The position numbers and the translations under genes were made by a program. Positions 34,515 to 40,933 of a stretch of DNA of 40,933 nucleotides are shown in pieces. Location: assembly GCA_029062005.1 (NCBI GenBank), contig JAIDQZ010000034.1:1-40933 (forward strand). The letters are read 5' to 3'. Source of the stretch: Muribaculaceae bacterium (GTDB lineage: Bacteria > Bacteroidota > Bacteroidia > Bacteroidales > Muribaculaceae). Numbering within the stretch: the first letter of the stretch is position 1; the number at the start of each line of letters is the position of its first letter. The notes under the pieces are model-generated. The model was given only the letters and a program-made list of their open reading frames with translations. It had not been told where the DNA came from and did not search any database.

Positions 34515-36542
34515 ATGAATACAACGTTTTTTAAAATCCTGACAACAGTCATTTTAACGTTGTGCGGAGTAACCGCGACAGCCTCAATAGCGGTGCTTGA
34601 CATCAATGAGCAGAAAGATGGCGACAGCTATACCTTGCAGGCTTATTCCGCCACATATATGTGCGACATATCAGGATATGACTATATATTGACCACAAGC
34701 CTTGAAGAGGCAATGAAAGAGGACCTCATTCTTCTTGCAAACATAATCACCGCTAATTTATTTACAAAAGAAGAGTGTCTCATATTGAAGCAATGGATTG
34801 AAGAAGGAGGAGTGCTTGTGGCTCCTGCAATAGCAAGTATCCCATCATCTTGCGCTGACATTGTAGCCGAAATATTCGGCATAGACGCTTCGGGAAAATT
34901 CACCACAAAATCAAACCGAACAATAATAAAATGGAACCCGGATCATTACGGAGACAAAGAGCTTGAATATCTTGATGAAGACAATGAGCGCGACACTTCA
35001 ATAGGAGAAATCAGAAGCTATACATTCTCGCCTGTCTCTTGCGATGTGCTCGCGAGCTATAGCACCGGGGAGGCAGCCGTGGCAAGAAATATTCTTGGAA
35101 AGGGTACCGCCTATACAGCAGGCATTTCCTGGCTCGATGTTATAGAGCGAAACCAGCTGAACAAAGACAAAAATTCATCAAGACAATACAACAACGGTTT
35201 TGAGCCATCTTCCGATGTCTGGTCTCTTTTTCTTCGCTCCATACATGCAAAGACCATGGGGCTGTCGGTATGGAAATTTACCGTTCCGGCAGGTTATACA
35301 CAGCTGCTTATACCAACCCATGACTGCGACAGCAGGACCGCCTACGACGAGATGCACTACATGTCGGAATATGAAAAATCGATTGGTCTGAGGGGACATT
35401 ATTTCCTCACGACACACTACTTCAGCGACAAGATCAATTTCGGGCATTCCTATCTCTCGGATTTCTACAATCCGGAAACGCTGCCTAAAGCAGCGGCACT
35501 ACTTGAGAACGGGCACTCTATAGGAAGTCATTCCATATGTCATTTCCCGGATTTCAACAAGACACGCAATACAGATATCGTGACACGGGAAGAATATTCC
35601 CACAGAGCCACATGCGAGGACGGTAAAAGCACGGGGGCATCTACATGGGCTGAGATAGTGATGTCCAAACAAATTCTTGAAGAAGACCTCGGCAATAATG
35701 TAAGATCGTTTCGCTCGGGACATCTATGTGTGAATGCAGACTTTCATGCCATGCTCGAAGAAGGAGACTACAGTTTCCAATCATGCTATACTGGCGGGGA
35801 TCTTCTTTCCGAGTTTCCTTTCTTCGGAAGATACAACAACGACTGGAACCAAGATCATACTAAAGTACTCACAATGCCCCTGCATATTTCAGACGTCTAT
35901 AACAACAAAGCCAATGAAGAACCGCTCAATAACGACACCTGGGAAAATCATCGGGCACCGGAAGACTGGAAAAACGCAATGCAGAAGCTTCGTGGAAACT
36001 ATGCATCTGCAATACTTCTTATACACCCTAACAGGGAGTGGAAGATGATTCTTCAGAAAAAGCTCATTGACAGTCTTGACCTCTCGGAAGTGGGATTGTA
36101 TAACTTTGAAGACTATGGAGATTTTTGGATTTCAAGACTTAACAATAAGTTTTCTTATTATTACAATGAAGAAGACGGTCAACTGACCATCGTCACTGAC
36201 AGCATAGGAGAACTGAAGAAGCACCGGATGACTTATGCCATAGATACGACCGACAAGACTGTGACTTCAGTTGTGATAACTGACCTGGACGCGAATGAAA
36301 CTTATGATGCAAAAATCAAGATCCTCTCCGACAAACGCTGTTTGGCAATTCCGGATTTTGGCGATGCAATAGACACTGCAGTAAATCAGGTAAGCAACGA
36401 TTCTACCGAATACACGACAATATACGATATAAACGGGAGACGTATCGCATCTTTTATCGGCGTATCCAATATTTATGAAAATCTTCCAAAGGGGATTTAC
36501 ATAATAAAAACCAGTACAACCTCAAAGAAAATCATAATCTGA
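34515..36542 (+). CDS. Secreted polysaccharide-deacetylase-like protein with sorting tail
   Basis: A 675-residue exported protein. Signal peptide to about residue 24. Residues about 25-235 form an alpha/beta domain resembling a glutamine-amidotransferase or ThuA-like fold (ILKQWIEEGGVLVAPA). Residues about 250-530 look like a NodB polysaccharide deacetylase: H269-D270-C271-D272, the metal motif H339-S-I-C-H343, and FRSGHL. A C-terminal tail at about 610-675 (YDINGRRIASF, LPKGIYIIKT) is a T9SS type A-like sorting signal. It heads an operon with two HU-type genes, 5 nt downstream. Substrate glycan unknown. Confidence 0.82.
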   Translation: MNTTFFKILTTVILTLCGVTATASIAVLDINEQKDGDSYTLQAYSATYMCDISGYDYILTTSLEEAMKEDLILLANIITANLFTKEECLILKQWIEEGGVLVAPAIASIPSSCADIVAEIFGIDASGKFTTKSNRTIIKWNPDHYGDKELEYLDEDNERDTSIGEIRSYTFSPVSCDVLASYSTGEAAVARNILGKGTAYTAGISWLDVIERNQLNKDKNSSRQYNNGFEPSSDVWSLFLRSIHAKTMGLSVWKFTVPAGYTQLLIPTHDCDSRTAYDEMHYMSEYEKSIGLRGHYFLTTHYFSDKINFGHSYLSDFYNPETLPKAAALLENGHSIGSHSICHFPDFNKTRNTDIVTREEYSHRATCEDGKSTGASTWAEIVMSKQILEEDLGNNVRSFRSGHLCVNADFHAMLEEGDYSFQSCYTGGDLLSEFPFFGRYNNDWNQDHTKVLTMPLHISDVYNNKANEEPLNNDTWENHRAPEDWKNAMQKLRGNYASAILLIHPNREWKMILQKKLIDSLDLSEVGLYNFEDYGDFWISRLNNKFSYYYNEEDGQLTIVTDSIGELKKHRMTYAIDTTDKTVTSVVITDLDANETYDAKIKILSDKRCLAIPDFGDAIDTAVNQVSNDSTEYTTIYDINGRRIASFIGVSNIYENLPKGIYIIKTSTTSKKIII

Positions 36543-36547
36543 CAGAG

Positions 36548-36829
36548 ATGGACCACAAGACATTCATAGAGACACTTAGCCAGAGAGTAAATGCAGGCAA
36601 GGACGAAACATCGGAGATGGTTGCATCACTGTGTGAAGTATTGACTGACACAGCTTTGGACGGAGATTCCGTTACATTTCCAGGATTCGGCAGTTTCGAG
36701 CCTCGCAAGCGGGAAGAAAGAATAGCACTTCATCCCTCTACAGGAAAAAGAATGCTCATTCCTCCAAAAATCACTCTATCTTTCCGTCCATCCTCATTAC
36801 TAAAACAGAAAGTCCGCAACCATGAATAA
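36548..36829 (+). CDS. HU-family DNA-binding protein
   Basis: A 93-residue HU/IHF-type protein, dimeric and DNA-bending. It has the N-terminal helix pair (FIETLSQRVN, TSEMVASLCEVL), the GFGSFEPRKRE hinge, and the beta-arm region with HPSTGKRMLIPPKITLSFRPS. Length is standard. It begins 5 nt after the deacetylase stop and its stop overlaps the next gene by 8 nt, so the three genes are one operon. Its partner may be the HU domain of the next protein. Confidence 0.93.
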   Translation: MDHKTFIETLSQRVNAGKDETSEMVASLCEVLTDTALDGDSVTFPGFGSFEPRKREERIALHPSTGKRMLIPPKITLSFRPSSLLKQKVRNHE

Positions 36830-38105
36830 AAAAATAACGTTTCCTCGGCTTTCAGCGATGCTTGCTGACAAGTCGGGAAGGTCAAAAAGATTTTCAGAAG
36901 ATTTCCTGCGCGAATTCTTTTCTTTAATTAGCGAGAGACTTGAGGCTGGGGAAAGCGTCAAGATCAAAGGGTTCGGTACATTCAGACTTTCTCGTGTGGA
37001 ACCTCGAAAGAGTGTGGATGTGACCACCGGGGAAGCTATGGAGATATCGGGACACTCCAAGGTGGTGTTTGTGCCTGCTAAAGAACTTGCCTCAGCTGTC
37101 AATTCACCATTTGAGGCATTCACCGCTATAGAGATCAGCGATGATGCCGATATAAGCCAGCTTTTCGATGAAGAAGAGATCAAAAAACTGAATATAGCTG
37201 AAGACACATCAGAATCTGAGATTCCCGTATCAGAAGAATTGGCTGACACGCTCCAGCACGATATGGGGCAACAAGACGCAGGTATTCCGGAGAAGGACGA
37301 ATTCGTCATAGTAACACCTGCAACTGAAGATAAAGAAACGGTAAACATGGCGACGGAGCCCAGCAAACCGTCAGATTCCAAGACTGAAACTCCGGCAATG
37401 TCTGATAAAGAAACACAGGTTTCCTTCGATTCACAAGATAACGAATCTAAGGAAGAAGAAAATTTGACTGAAAGTGAAGTCAACGACTTAAACGATGAAC
37501 CGAAAAACACATACGATAATGAAGAACAGGAATATTCTGACGAGATTCCGGAGCGCAAATCCAAGTGGAAAAAGAGACTTCTGATAAGCTTTGCAGCTGC
37601 GATATGTGCAATTTTTGCGACAATTGCCATTTGGTATGTATTTGCAACCAATGACTTCAACGGAATACTTAACCGTTCTGCCTCCATTTCCAAGACGGAT
37701 ACATCCAAAGTGAATCATCCGACGGTTGCAGACGCAAACTACGAGGCGCCATCTGAAAACTCACTCATGACTACAGAAGACTCCATATCAGACTCTGCAA
37801 ATGAGATAGAGGAAGAATCGGAAGTGCCCACTGCTCCTTCAGATCCTATAGTCTATGACACCATCAGCACCACCCGCTATCTCACCACGATGGCAAAGGC
37901 TCACTATGGGAACTATAATCTATGGCCGTTCATATATGAAGAGAACAAAGCGAAACTCGGTCATCCAGACAGAATCCGTCCTGGAACACCGGTTGTAATA
38001 CCTAAACTCAGCAAATATGGAATAGATGCCTCACGTCCTGAAGATGTAGACAAGGCAAAGAAAATGGGAGTGGAAATTTATGCGCGTTATGGCAAATCCA
38101 TATGA
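36822..38105 (+). CDS. HU domain fused to acidic linker, TM helix and LysM-like domain
   Basis: A 427-residue protein. Residues 1 to about 95 are an HU domain with SVKIKGFGTFRLSRVEPRKS and a TGEAMEISGHSKVVFVPA arm. A long acidic Glu/Asp/Ser-rich linker runs from about 105 to 240. A basic stretch (KSKWKKR, 246-252) precedes one transmembrane helix at 253-275. After another acidic stretch, residues about 346-396 resemble LysM (YLTTMAKAHYGNYNLWPFI, IRPGTPVVIPKL). By the positive-inside rule the HU domain is cytosolic and the LysM domain periplasmic, so the protein could tie DNA to the cell wall. That function is inferred. Confidence 0.85.
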   Translation: MNKKITFPRLSAMLADKSGRSKRFSEDFLREFFSLISERLEAGESVKIKGFGTFRLSRVEPRKSVDVTTGEAMEISGHSKVVFVPAKELASAVNSPFEAFTAIEISDDADISQLFDEEEIKKLNIAEDTSESEIPVSEELADTLQHDMGQQDAGIPEKDEFVIVTPATEDKETVNMATEPSKPSDSKTETPAMSDKETQVSFDSQDNESKEEENLTESEVNDLNDEPKNTYDNEEQEYSDEIPERKSKWKKRLLISFAAAICAIFATIAIWYVFATNDFNGILNRSASISKTDTSKVNHPTVADANYEAPSENSLMTTEDSISDSANEIEEESEVPTAPSDPIVYDTISTTRYLTTMAKAHYGNYNLWPFIYEENKAKLGHPDRIRPGTPVVIPKLSKYGIDASRPEDVDKAKKMGVEIYARYGKSI

Positions 38106-38140
38106 AGAACCACGACTAATCAAAAAAATTACTCAAAAAA

Positions 38141-38172
38141 TTTGCATGAATAAAAAAAAAGAATTAACTTTG
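38141..38172 (+). promoter_or_regulatory. Promoter of tRNA-Cys
   Basis: TTTG (38141-38144), 20 nt, then TAACTTTG (38165-38172). Transcription would start near 38180, about 32 nt before the mature tRNA. Confidence 0.6.
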
Positions 38173-38211
38173 CATCGCAAATGAGGGAAATACACTTCAT
38201 AGCTCAATAAT

Positions 38212-38282
38212 GGTTCCATGTCCGAGTGGTTAGGTACCGGTCTGCAAAACCGTTCACAGCGGTTCGAATCCGCTTGGAACCT
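38212..38282 (+). tRNA. tRNA-Cys(GCA)
   Basis: A 71-nt cloverleaf. The acceptor stem GGTTCCA/TGGAACC is perfect, the T arm is AGCGG-TTCGAAT-CCGCT, and the anticodon loop CTGCAAA gives GCA (38244-38246). The discriminator is U73, the usual cysteine identity base. CCA is not encoded. There are mismatches at 10:25 (U-U) and 27:43 (C-U); the remaining stems pair well. Confidence 0.95.
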
Positions 38283-38285
38283 CTA

Positions 38286-38315
38286 AAAGTCCTCCGATGA
38301 GAATTGGAGGACTTT
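38286..38315 (+). terminator. Terminator of tRNA-Cys
   Basis: AAAGTCCTCC (38286-38295) pairs with GGAGGACTTT (38306-38315), directly after the tRNA. The following bases are AT-rich. Confidence 0.8.
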
Positions 38316-38476
38316 ATAATTAACTGATAATCAAAATGTAATCGTCGCCATTTTGATCATAGTTTCAGTAATCCGACATTGCAGAACACACTTGCTACAT
38401 TCCTGATGTCAGAAAATAGGATCCATTCGATTTTGTCTTGAGACAGTTTTGCCATATCATTAAAATTTTATGGCAC

Positions 38477-38500
38477 AAAAATAGCCGCTTTTCAGCGGCT
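38477..38500 (-). terminator. Terminator of the small Arg-rich gene
   Basis: On the minus strand AGCCGCT (38494-38500) pairs with AGCGGCT (38483-38489) around a 4-nt loop, then a run of T follows. It lies about 32 nt past the stop of the minus-strand gene at 38532-38789, which supports that gene being real. Confidence 0.75.
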
Positions 38501-38531
38501 TGTAAAGGACTTATTTCAATTGTTATCTTAG

Positions 38532-38789
38532 TTATCTTAATGGAACCGGAGGGAATACCGACGTATCATACTTTATCGGACCGTCCATCTCACGCAACTC
38601 TCTTCGAAATTCCCTCTCCTCCTCTCGGTCATAACGCTTTTTGTTTGCCCGGTAATCCATTTCTATGTTTTCCCGGATTATACGTTTGCGGTGGATCTCG
38701 CGGATATTGAGCACACGGAGATAGCCGGCATTGTTGCGGAGCACCCTTAGCAGGTTCTGCCATCCTGATCTCTTCTTTATTGCTTTCAT
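38532..38789 (-). CDS. Small Arg-rich hypothetical protein
   Basis: An 85-residue protein with 16 Arg, about 7 Lys and about 9 Glu. The N-terminal half is basic (LLRVLRNNAGYLRVLNIR), the middle is a likely long charged helix (RYDREEEREFRRELREMD), and the tail is short and Pro-rich (FPPVPLR). No signal or membrane segment. An AAGGAAG sequence about 7 nt before the ATG could serve as a ribosome site, and a terminator follows the stop. I recognise no family. Nucleic-acid or ribosome binding is suggested only by the charge. Confidence 0.6.
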   Translation of the reverse strand: MKAIKKRSGWQNLLRVLRNNAGYLRVLNIREIHRKRIIRENIEMDYRANKKRYDREEEREFRRELREMDGPIKYDTSVFPPVPLR

Positions 38790-39007
38790 GACTCGACTTC
38801 CTTTTATTAAGCTTCTCCTTTATATATAAAACGTAAAAAAACTTTTCATTGTTGCGAATAAGAAAAAAAATAACATGACTAACCCCCGCATAATTACGTC
38901 GCTCCGCATTCAAAAAAAGAATCTTTTGTAATCATAATATATAAATGTGGGTATTTTTACCTTATGATTAGTTCAAGAAAAAAATTATTAATAAATTCGG
39001 TATAAAA

Positions 39008-39039
39008 TTTGCATATTTGAAAATTTGAGATTAAATTTG
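39008..39039 (+). promoter_or_regulatory. Promoter of tnaA
   Basis: TTTG (39008-39011), 20 nt, then TAAATTTG (39032-39039), about 37 bp before the tnaA ATG. The ATTTGAGATT sequence (39022-39031) sits between the two elements. The 286-bp spacer from 38790 to 39075 otherwise holds only AT-rich sequence and the start region of the minus-strand gene. Confidence 0.6.
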
Positions 39040-39075
39040 TAGGCAGATAATAATAACTTCAAGATCTTCTTATAT

Positions 39076-40452
39076 ATGGAACTACCTTTTGCAGAATCAT
39101 GGAAAATAAAGATGGTGGAACCCATCAGAAAAAGCACCCGCGAAGAGCGTGAAAAGTGGCTTAAAGAGGCTGACTACAATGTATTCATGCTTAAGAGCGA
39201 CTATGTGTATATTGACTGCCTGACCGATTCAGGAACAGGAGCCATGAGCGACCGCCAATGGGCAGCAATGATGACCGGCGACGAATCTTATGCCGGGGCA
39301 CGCAGTTTCTATGAACTCAAAGATACCATCAAGAAAATTACAGGTTTTGACTATGTACTTCCCACTCACCAGGGACGTGCCGCAGAAAATGTACTTTTCT
39401 CCCATCTCGTGAAAGAAGGTGACTATGTACCCGGCAATTCACATTTCGACACGACCAAGGGTCATATCGAGTCACGCAAGGCATTCGCTGTAGACTGCAC
39501 AGTAGATGAGGCAAAAAACACACAGCTTGAAGTTCCGTTTAAAGGAAATGTAGACCTTAAGAAACTTGAGGCTGAGCTTGAGCGTCATTGCGACAAGATT
39601 CCGTTTATTATAATAACCATCACCAACAATACAGCCGGCGGACAACCAGTATCAATGGAAAATCTCCGAGGAGTAAGGGAACTCGCCGACAAATATGGGA
39701 AAAGAGTATTCTTCGACAGCGCACGCTTTGCAGAGAATGCATATTTCATCAAGACGCGTGAACCGGGCTACGAACACAAGACCATAAAGGAGATATGCCG
39801 CGAGATGTTCTCGTATGCTGATGGAATGACGATGTCATCGAAAAAAGACGGACTCGTCAATATGGGCGGCTTTATCGCCACAAAATGGGAAGACATATAT
39901 GAAGGAGCAAAATTCTTCCTTATTCCTTTTGAAGGATTCCTCACATATGGCGGCATGAACGGCAGAGACATGGCAGCCCTTGCAGTAGGTCTGGATGAAA
40001 ACACAGAGTTCGATATGCTTCAGACACGCATAAAGCAGGTGGAATATCTTGCCAAGAAACTTGACGAATACGGCATTCCATATCAACGGCCGGTAGGTGG
40101 TCATGCAATATTCATTGATGCAGACAAGGTTCTTAACCAAGTGCCAAAAGAAGAATTCCCCGGCGTACGTCTTGGAATTGAGCTTTACCTTGAAGCCGGA
40201 GTAAGAGGATGCGAAATCGGATACCTTCTTGCTGACAGGGATCCGGTGACACGTGAAAACCGATTTGACGGCAATGACTTCCTCCGCCTTTGCATATGCC
40301 GCAGGACTTATACAGACAACCACATGAACGTCATCGCCGCAGCCTTGAAGAATGTCTACGACCGTCGTCACGAGATAAAACATGGCGTAAAAATCAAGTG
40401 GGAAGCAGAATTAATGAGGCATTTCACAGTAAAATTGGAGGTTTTGGACTAA
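39076..40452 (+). CDS. tnaA: Tryptophanase (tryptophan indole-lyase)
   Basis: PLP enzyme that splits tryptophan to indole, pyruvate and ammonia. The 458-residue protein has LTDSGTGAMS, THQGRAAEN, DSARFAENAYFIK and the PLP lysine in SSKKD (K257). Tyrosine phenol-lyase is the close relative. Two positions favour tryptophanase: the residue matching TPL Arg381 is Ile (VRGCEIG, I381), and the one matching TPL Phe448 is His (MRHFTVKL, H448). It stands alone with its own promoter. Indole from such enzymes acts as a gut signal. Confidence 0.93.
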   Translation: MELPFAESWKIKMVEPIRKSTREEREKWLKEADYNVFMLKSDYVYIDCLTDSGTGAMSDRQWAAMMTGDESYAGARSFYELKDTIKKITGFDYVLPTHQGRAAENVLFSHLVKEGDYVPGNSHFDTTKGHIESRKAFAVDCTVDEAKNTQLEVPFKGNVDLKKLEAELERHCDKIPFIIITITNNTAGGQPVSMENLRGVRELADKYGKRVFFDSARFAENAYFIKTREPGYEHKTIKEICREMFSYADGMTMSSKKDGLVNMGGFIATKWEDIYEGAKFFLIPFEGFLTYGGMNGRDMAALAVGLDENTEFDMLQTRIKQVEYLAKKLDEYGIPYQRPVGGHAIFIDADKVLNQVPKEEFPGVRLGIELYLEAGVRGCEIGYLLADRDPVTRENRFDGNDFLRLCICRRTYTDNHMNVIAAALKNVYDRRHEIKHGVKIKWEAELMRHFTVKLEVLD

Positions 40453-40478
40453 AAAACCGAAAAAATATCTGGAAAGAA

Positions 40479-40509
40479 TTGCGTAATTCAACAAAAAGTT
40501 GTAAATTTG
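40479..40509 (+). promoter_or_regulatory. Promoter of rpsP
   Basis: TTG (40479-40481), 20 nt, then TAAATTTG (40502-40509). Start of transcription would be near 40516. Confidence 0.55.
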
Positions 40510-40514
40510 CAGTC

Positions 40515-40556
40515 GCTTTAGTGAGAAGATGGCACACGCACATGCCTTGCTAAAGC
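40515..40556 (+). promoter_or_regulatory. Hairpin in the rpsP leader
   Basis: GCTTTAG (40515-40521) pairs with CTAAAGC (40550-40556); inside it GGCA (40531-40534) pairs with TGCC (40543-40546). The element begins at the predicted transcription start and ends 37 nt before the rpsP ATG. It may be an autoregulatory leader or a stability element; this is not shown. Confidence 0.45.
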
Positions 40557-40593
40557 AAAAATAAATACCAATATCAATAAACCGGCAAGTTTT

Positions 40594-40933
40594 ATGGCAA
40601 CCAAAATCAGATTACAGCGTCACGGCCGCAAAGGCTACGCTTACTATCCCATTGTAGTCGCCGATAGCAGGGCACCACGTGATGGTAAATTTATTGAAAG
40701 GATAGGTTCCTATAATCCGAACACTAATCCTGCTACAATAAGTTTAGACTTCGACCGTGCTTTGTATTGGGTAGAAGTAGGAGCTCTTCCTACCGACACA
40801 GTTCGTTCGATCCTTTCCAAGGAAGGAGTAATGCTTATGAAGCACCTTCGCGGTGGCGTTAAGAAAGGCGCATTCACAGAAGAAGAGGCACAGAAGCGCT
40901 TCGATGCTTGGAAGGCAGACCGCGCGAAAGTAG
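40594..40933 (+). CDS. rpsP: 30S ribosomal protein bS16 (partial, 3' end missing)
   Basis: The open frame from the ATG at 40594 to the end of the window reads [20 protein letters not shown] and then [23 protein letters not shown], unmistakably bS16. About 113 residues are present with no stop; Bacteroidetes bS16 usually has a long C-terminal extension, so more coding sequence is expected beyond the window. The protein sits in the 30S body. The leader carries a promoter and a hairpin. Confidence 0.96.
   Translation, partial: MATKIRLQRHGRKGYAYYPIVVADSRAPRDGKFIERIGSYNPNTNPATISLDFDRALYWVEVGALPTDTVRSILSKEGVMLMKHLRGGVKKGAFTEEEAQKRFDAWKADRAKV

Noticed and set aside
36800..37708. 302-residue Ser-rich frame on the minus strand
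   Set aside because: It is antisense to the HU-LysM gene and is created by the Glu/Asp/Ser-rich linker codons.
38357..38455. 32-residue minus-strand frame starting MAKLSQDKIEW
   Set aside because: Short, no family resemblance and no clear promoter pair; it follows a terminator. Could be a gene fragment, but not supportable.
38945..38971. Eight-codon frame MWVFLPYD before tnaA, like a tnaC leader peptide
   Set aside because: It lies upstream of the best tnaA promoter (39008-39039), so it would not be on the transcript, and a frame this short arises easily by chance.
1..40933. CRISPR arrays, IS elements, prophage genes or integrases
   Set aside because: No regularly spaced repeats, transposase frames or terminal inverted repeats with target duplications were seen.

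Overview
The window looks like a chromosomal segment from a Bacteroidales bacterium, most likely a gut lineage such as Muribaculaceae. This is inferred from gene content, because no species marker can be searched here. The evidence is a complete Bat (Bacteroides aerotolerance) operon, plant-type PPi-dependent phosphofructokinase, 6-bladed beta-propeller lipoprotein and TlpA genes, C-terminal secretion (T9SS-like) tails, and promoters of the Bacteroidetes type (TTTG, about 19-20 nt, TAnnTTTG). No phage, IS element, CRISPR array or integrase is visible.

Layout. At 1-108 is the tail of an unidentified + strand gene, followed by a small HTH gene on the minus strand (293-556). From 740 to 9264 a minus-strand operon encodes MoxR, a DUF58 protein, a DUF4381-like protein, BatA, a BatB-BatC fusion, BatD and BatE: an ATPase plus von Willebrand A and TPR proteins at the envelope. 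From 9496 to 17819, also on the minus strand, are envelope and housekeeping genes: nrnA-like DHH phosphoesterase, a DUF4827-like lipoprotein, glmM, sppA, lpxK, punA and thiL. From 17948 the + strand carries mazG, topB and a Cys-rich mini-membrane protein, ending in a strong hairpin (20923-20951).

From 20976 to 25189 is an accessory cassette on the minus strand: a membrane TPR regulator with a DNA-binding-like C-terminus, a beta-propeller lipoprotein and a TlpA-like thioredoxin. Next come mtn, a BASS transporter and an EamA transporter (minus, one operon), then a Sua5/YciO protein and malate dehydrogenase (+). A minus-strand pair at 29767-30878 encodes an orphan Spi-domain secreted protein and a small membrane protein. 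The PPi-PFK gene is followed 2 nt later by an MFS transporter.

From 34445 to 38105 the + strand carries a secreted polysaccharide-deacetylase-like protein, an HU protein, and a second HU domain fused to an acidic linker, one transmembrane helix and a LysM-like domain. Then come tRNA-Cys, a small Arg-rich protein with its own terminator, tryptophanase, and the start of rpsP, which runs off the window.

The most unusual items are the HU-TM-LysM protein and its operon partners, the BatB-BatC fusion with a D/Q/N/K repeat tract, the orphan Spi-domain protein, the TPR/propeller/TlpA cassette, and repeated leader motifs upstream of several genes. None was checked against a database.
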